Assembly (NCBI GenBank): GCA_003537575.1 | Contig: DPRS01000015.1 | Coordinates: 1 to 64,000 of the forward strand | Direction: 5' to 3' | Origin: Oxalobacteraceae bacterium | GTDB taxonomy: Bacteria; Pseudomonadota; Gammaproteobacteria; Burkholderiales; Burkholderiaceae_D | Length of the DNA stretch: 64,000 nucleotides | Shown: positions 63,654-64,000 of the stretch, in pieces | Layout: each line of letters starts with the position of its first letter | Position numbering within the stretch: position 1 is the first letter of the stretch | The notes under the pieces: model-generated | The model's database searches: none | Seen by the model: only the letters and a program-made list of their open reading frames with translations | Told to the model about the DNA's origin: nothing | Made by a program: the position numbers and the translations under genes

Positions 63654-64000
63654 TCAGGCTGTGCGGCCCAGTTCTTGGGTGACCTTGACGAATTCTTCCA
63701 TCTTGGCGCGCGCCGCGCCGGAAGCCAGGGCTTCCTGCGCTTTGACAAGGCCTTCGGCAATCGAAGCCGCCACGCCGCCGGCGTACAGCGCGGTGCCGGC
63801 GTTCAGGGCGACGATGTCGCGCGCCGCGCCCGGCTTGTTGTCCAGTGCCTCCAGCATCTTCACCTTCGATTCGGCCGAGCTCGACACCTTCAGATTGCGT
63901 GTCGCCGCCATCTGCAGGCCGAAATCTTCCGGATGAATTTCGTACTCGCGGATTTCGCCATCGATCAGCTCGCCAACCAGGGTGCCTGCGCCCAGCGTGA
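63654..64000 (-). CDS. trpD: anthranilate phosphoribosyltransferase, C-terminal part
   Basis: This is the 3' end of trpD; the gene begins beyond the window. The visible residues include IREYEIHPEDFGL, ARDIVALNAGTALYAGG and the C-terminal helix, all typical of TrpD. The frame is open to the window edge. It precedes trpC, as in many betaproteobacterial trpEGDC clusters. Confidence 0.94.
   Translation of the reverse strand, partial: TLGAGTLVGELIDGEIREYEIHPEDFGLQMAATRNLKVSSSAESKVKMLEALDNKPGAARDIVALNAGTALYAGGVAASIAEGLVKAQEALASGAARAKMEEFVKVTQELGRTA

Overview
The window is a GC-rich chromosomal segment of a betaproteobacterium, most likely Burkholderiales and probably Oxalobacteraceae (Herminiimonas, Janthinobacterium, Collimonas or Herbaspirillum type). 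This rests on gene order (gltBD, mlaFEDACB, ibaG-murA-his, tatABC, petABC-sspAB, hemA-prfA-prmC) and on the protein families; the genus is an inference. No insertion sequence, phage or CRISPR array was seen. Both ends cut genes: gltB on the left, trpD on the right.

Layout. 1-2151: glutamate synthase (gltB 3' end, gltD), then a terminator. 2390-6295: Mla lipid-transport operon mlaFEDACB. 6408-8098: a YadGH-type ABC exporter. 8220-16831: ibaG, murA and the histidine operon hisG-hisD-[DNA methyltransferase + micro-ORF]-hisB-hisH-hisA-hisF-hisI-hisE, then a HIT protein; hisC is missing from its usual slot. 16886-18513: tatABC. 18533-21639: DUF2461 protein, DegS-like protease, NIF3 protein, mscL. 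21905-25919: cytochrome bc1 (petABC) and stringent starvation proteins sspA/sspB, then tRNA-Thr. 26091-33971 (minus strand): hemA, prfA, dsbB, prmC, tex, grxD, ubiX and a small membrane protein. 34126-38809 (minus): a three-gene signalling locus made of an OmpR-type regulator, a secreted LysM-FecR protein and a CHASE2 histidine kinase.

38944-58360 is a cobalamin island. A 16-gene minus-strand operon, btuB-cobB-cobU-btuF-btuC-btuD-exbB-like-DUF2149-cobN-cobO-cbiB-cobD-cobQ-cobT-cobS-cobC, has nine 4-bp ATGA overlaps and follows a cobalamin riboswitch. A second cobalamin riboswitch on the plus strand precedes bluB, so the two B12-sensing leaders lie back to back. Together the genes import corrinoids, amidate and adenosylate them, build the nucleotide loop and make the lower ligand dimethylbenzimidazole. 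No corrin-ring synthesis genes are present in the window.

The most unusual part is the cobN-like gene. Its product carries a signal peptide and a C-terminal membrane anchor, and it is coupled to an ExbB-like and a DUF2149 (ExbD-like) protein, which suggests an exported, proton-motive-force-driven chelatase-type complex. In this sequence the gene is frameshifted by a perfect 26-bp tandem duplication; removing one copy restores a 1353-residue protein.

58675-64000: tRNA-Phe, a UbiH-family monooxygenase, dsbC, an M61 peptidase, trpC and part of trpD.
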